Shown in pieces: positions 4,999-6,531 of a stretch of 6,531 nt of DNA. Each line of letters opens with the position of its first letter. The first letter of the stretch is position 1. The stretch lies in the NCBI GenBank assembly GCA_003497555.1, contig DNNS01000554.1, positions 1 to 6,531 of the forward strand. Reading direction: 5' to 3'. The notes under the pieces are model-generated. The model worked only from the letters and a program-made list of their open reading frames with translations. It was not told the origin of the DNA and ran no database searches. The translations under genes were made by a program, and so were the position numbers. The DNA is from Spirochaetia bacterium (GTDB lineage: Bacteria > Spirochaetota > UBA12135).

Positions 4999-6519
4999 TT
5001 ATAAAGCCGAATATCTTTTATACCCGGCGGAATCGGGCATCTTTTTTTCCGGCGGATCCTGCAAAAGCAGACAGGAGTCGGGATCGGCAGGTAAATGCGT
5101 AGATGAAAACAGGTTTCCGGTATTATAATCCTGACCGGCATTTTTCGCAGGAAATTTTTTCCAGGTCATGGTCGTTTCGTCCATTGCCTCATTTTCGCCG
5201 GTACGCTGTAAAAAATTCATAAGTTCAGTGCGCAGTCTTTTTTTTACTTCGGAATTGCAGGCAAGGGATGCAGCGTTGCGCGTTTCCTGCGGATCGGTAA
5301 TGCGGTTAAATAAAAATTCCTTTTCGTCAGCAGCGGAATAAAAATATTTCCATTCCCGGCCCGCAATCATATACTGGGCATTGGTGCAGCGCGACCACTG
5401 GGAAAAAACATATTCGCGTTTTTTACTGCCGGAAAGAAGCGCGTTGATATCGAGTCCGTGCAGATGTTCCGGCTGGTTTATACCGGCAGCTCCCAGAAAA
5501 GTAGGCATAACATCAACCAGACTTACCGGCAGATCGCTTTGCCGGTTACGGCTGTATTTTTCCGGATAACGGATAATAAAGGGAATGCGTGCAGAAGCAT
5601 CGTGCATGGAGCGTTTCCCGAAACAATGATAATCGCCCAGATACTCCCCGTGATCAGAAGTAAAAATGATCAGGGTGTTGTCGATTTGCCCGCTTTTTTC
5701 AAGATACTCGATGATTCTGCCGATTTGATAATCAACAAAAGAAATAGCTGCATAATAATAGGCTTTCTGTAAACGGAGCAGATTGAGATTGATTCCGTGA
5801 TCCTGGTATTTATAACGGTTCTGGATACGGTTAATGGAAGTATAAAGCGATTCCATATCCTGGGTTATCCTGGGAAGCGGCATATTATGCGGACGGTATA
5901 ATTTATGCCAGGGACGGGGCGGAGTAAATGGCGGATGCGGATGAATAAAGCTGGAAAATAAACACCATGGTTCCCTGGTACGGGTAATAAAATTCAGCGA
6001 ACGATCGCCAACCCACTGGGAAGGATGATGTTTCTCCGGCAGACGCGATGGCTGTGGGATATAGTACATTTCACTGCGCACCCCGTGCGGCTCATAATCA
6101 TCAATACCGTTTTGCATCAAATATTTACTGTAATCGTCATCAGCAGGAACTCCTTCTTCCTGGGTTTCCCGCGTATGAAAACCGCGCAGGGCATCCCATA
6201 CCGGCGAAAAATGACATTTGCCGACAGCATGCGTGCGATAACCGGCGCTGCCGAGCATCTGCGGATAAGATGCTTCATTATCACTCATCATGGCGTAATT
6301 TTCCGCGCATTTGGTGGCAGAAGGATAAAGCCCGTATTGCATGGAACAACGGGCCGGTATGCAGACCGGGCAGGGGGTAAATGCATTGGTAAAAGAAGTA
6401 CCGTCTTTTACCAGCCGGTCCAGAGCCGGAGTTTTTATTACCGGGTTTCCAAGAGCGCCGATGGTATCAGCGCGCTGCATATCGGTAAAAAACAGAAGTA
6501 TATTAGGTTTATCTGGCAT
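4999..6519 (-). CDS. Sulfatase family protein (Cys-type, probably cytoplasmic)
   Basis: A complete 506-residue member of the sulfatase/alkaline phosphatase superfamily (PF00884), hydrolysing sulfate esters or related phospho-esters. NILLFFTDMQRAD (6-18) is the N-terminal metal strand with a single Asp (D13). CIPAR (53-57) is the Cys-type sulfatase signature, with Cys53 to be converted to formylglycine. GKCH (100-103), HPHPPF (193-198) and SDHGEYLGD (288-296) supply K101, H195 and metal ligands D289/H290, and K302 follows in GKRSMHD. Single-Asp members include phosphonate monoester hydrolases and choline sulfatases, so the substrate is open. There is no signal peptide, unlike many polysaccharide sulfatases, which points to a cytoplasmic enzyme acting on imported or intracellular substrate. 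Length is normal; the last 60 residues or so are polar and not recognised. The ATG at 6519 has GGAG (6529-6526) at 6 bases. No maturation enzyme, transporter or glycosidase lies in the window. Confidence 0.92.
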   Translation of the reverse strand: MPDKPNILLFFTDMQRADTIGALGNPVIKTPALDRLVKDGTSFTNAFTPCPVCIPARCSMQYGLYPSATKCAENYAMMSDNEASYPQMLGSAGYRTHAVGKCHFSPVWDALRGFHTRETQEEGVPADDDYSKYLMQNGIDDYEPHGVRSEMYYIPQPSRLPEKHHPSQWVGDRSLNFITRTREPWCLFSSFIHPHPPFTPPRPWHKLYRPHNMPLPRITQDMESLYTSINRIQNRYKYQDHGINLNLLRLQKAYYYAAISFVDYQIGRIIEYLEKSGQIDNTLIIFTSDHGEYLGDYHCFGKRSMHDASARIPFIIRYPEKYSRNRQSDLPVSLVDVMPTFLGAAGINQPEHLHGLDINALLSGSKKREYVFSQWSRCTNAQYMIAGREWKYFYSAADEKEFLFNRITDPQETRNAASLACNSEVKKRLRTELMNFLQRTGENEAMDETTMTWKKFPAKNAGQDYNTGNLFSSTHLPADPDSCLLLQDPPEKKMPDSAGYKRYSAL

Positions 6520-6531
6520 GAAAAACTCCGG

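Noticed and set aside
4984..5015. Imperfect inverted repeat GATATCGG / CCGAATATC at the sulfatase 3' end
   Set aside because: It has one mismatch and a long AT-rich loop, and its T-run is on the plus strand, so it does not fit termination of the minus-strand sulfatase gene.

Overview
The window looks like ordinary bacterial chromosome of moderate GC content. It carries five recognisable protein genes plus several small or broken elements. Genes are closely packed, with Shine-Dalgarno sites and alternative start codons (probable TTG for gyrA, GTG for a small ORF). A soluble Cys-type sulfatase beside a LipM-like octanoyltransferase would fit a sulfatase-rich lineage of the Planctomycetes/Lentisphaerota/Kiritimatiellota group. 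That is inference only: no rRNA or other phylogenetic marker apart from gyrA is present.

Layout, left to right. (1) The C-terminal part of a DUF58 (vWA-fold) protein on +, cut by the window edge (1-761). (2) A gap of about 210 bases with an imperfect hairpin and a near-consensus sigma70-type promoter (896-924). (3) A visibly AT-rich MNT-type nucleotidyltransferase gene on + (973-1263). Overlapping its stop is the start of a second ORF (1251-1346) that looks like the truncated beginning of the missing HEPN partner. (4) Convergent to it, the complete gyrA gene on - (about 1294-3723). (5) An AT-rich gap with the likely gyrA promoter and a 15-base direct repeat. (6) On -, a tight cluster of two small ORFs (44 and 25 codons) running into a LipM-like octanoyltransferase (4003-4912). 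(7) On -, a Cys-type sulfatase (4999-6519).

How the genes relate. Everything from 1294 to 6519 is on the minus strand. gyrA appears to have its own promoter, so it need not depend on the upstream genes. The two small ORFs and the lipoate gene are spaced 12 and 1 bases apart, which suggests translational coupling. The sulfatase ends 86 bases before the first small ORF and may or may not share its transcript. The DUF58 gene probably belongs to a MoxR/DUF58/vWA cluster lying left of the window.

No mobile element, CRISPR array, tRNA or rRNA was seen. I see no clear new multi-gene system. The two observations most worth following are the small-ORF/lipM cluster and the orphan MNT gene with a stub of its HEPN partner.
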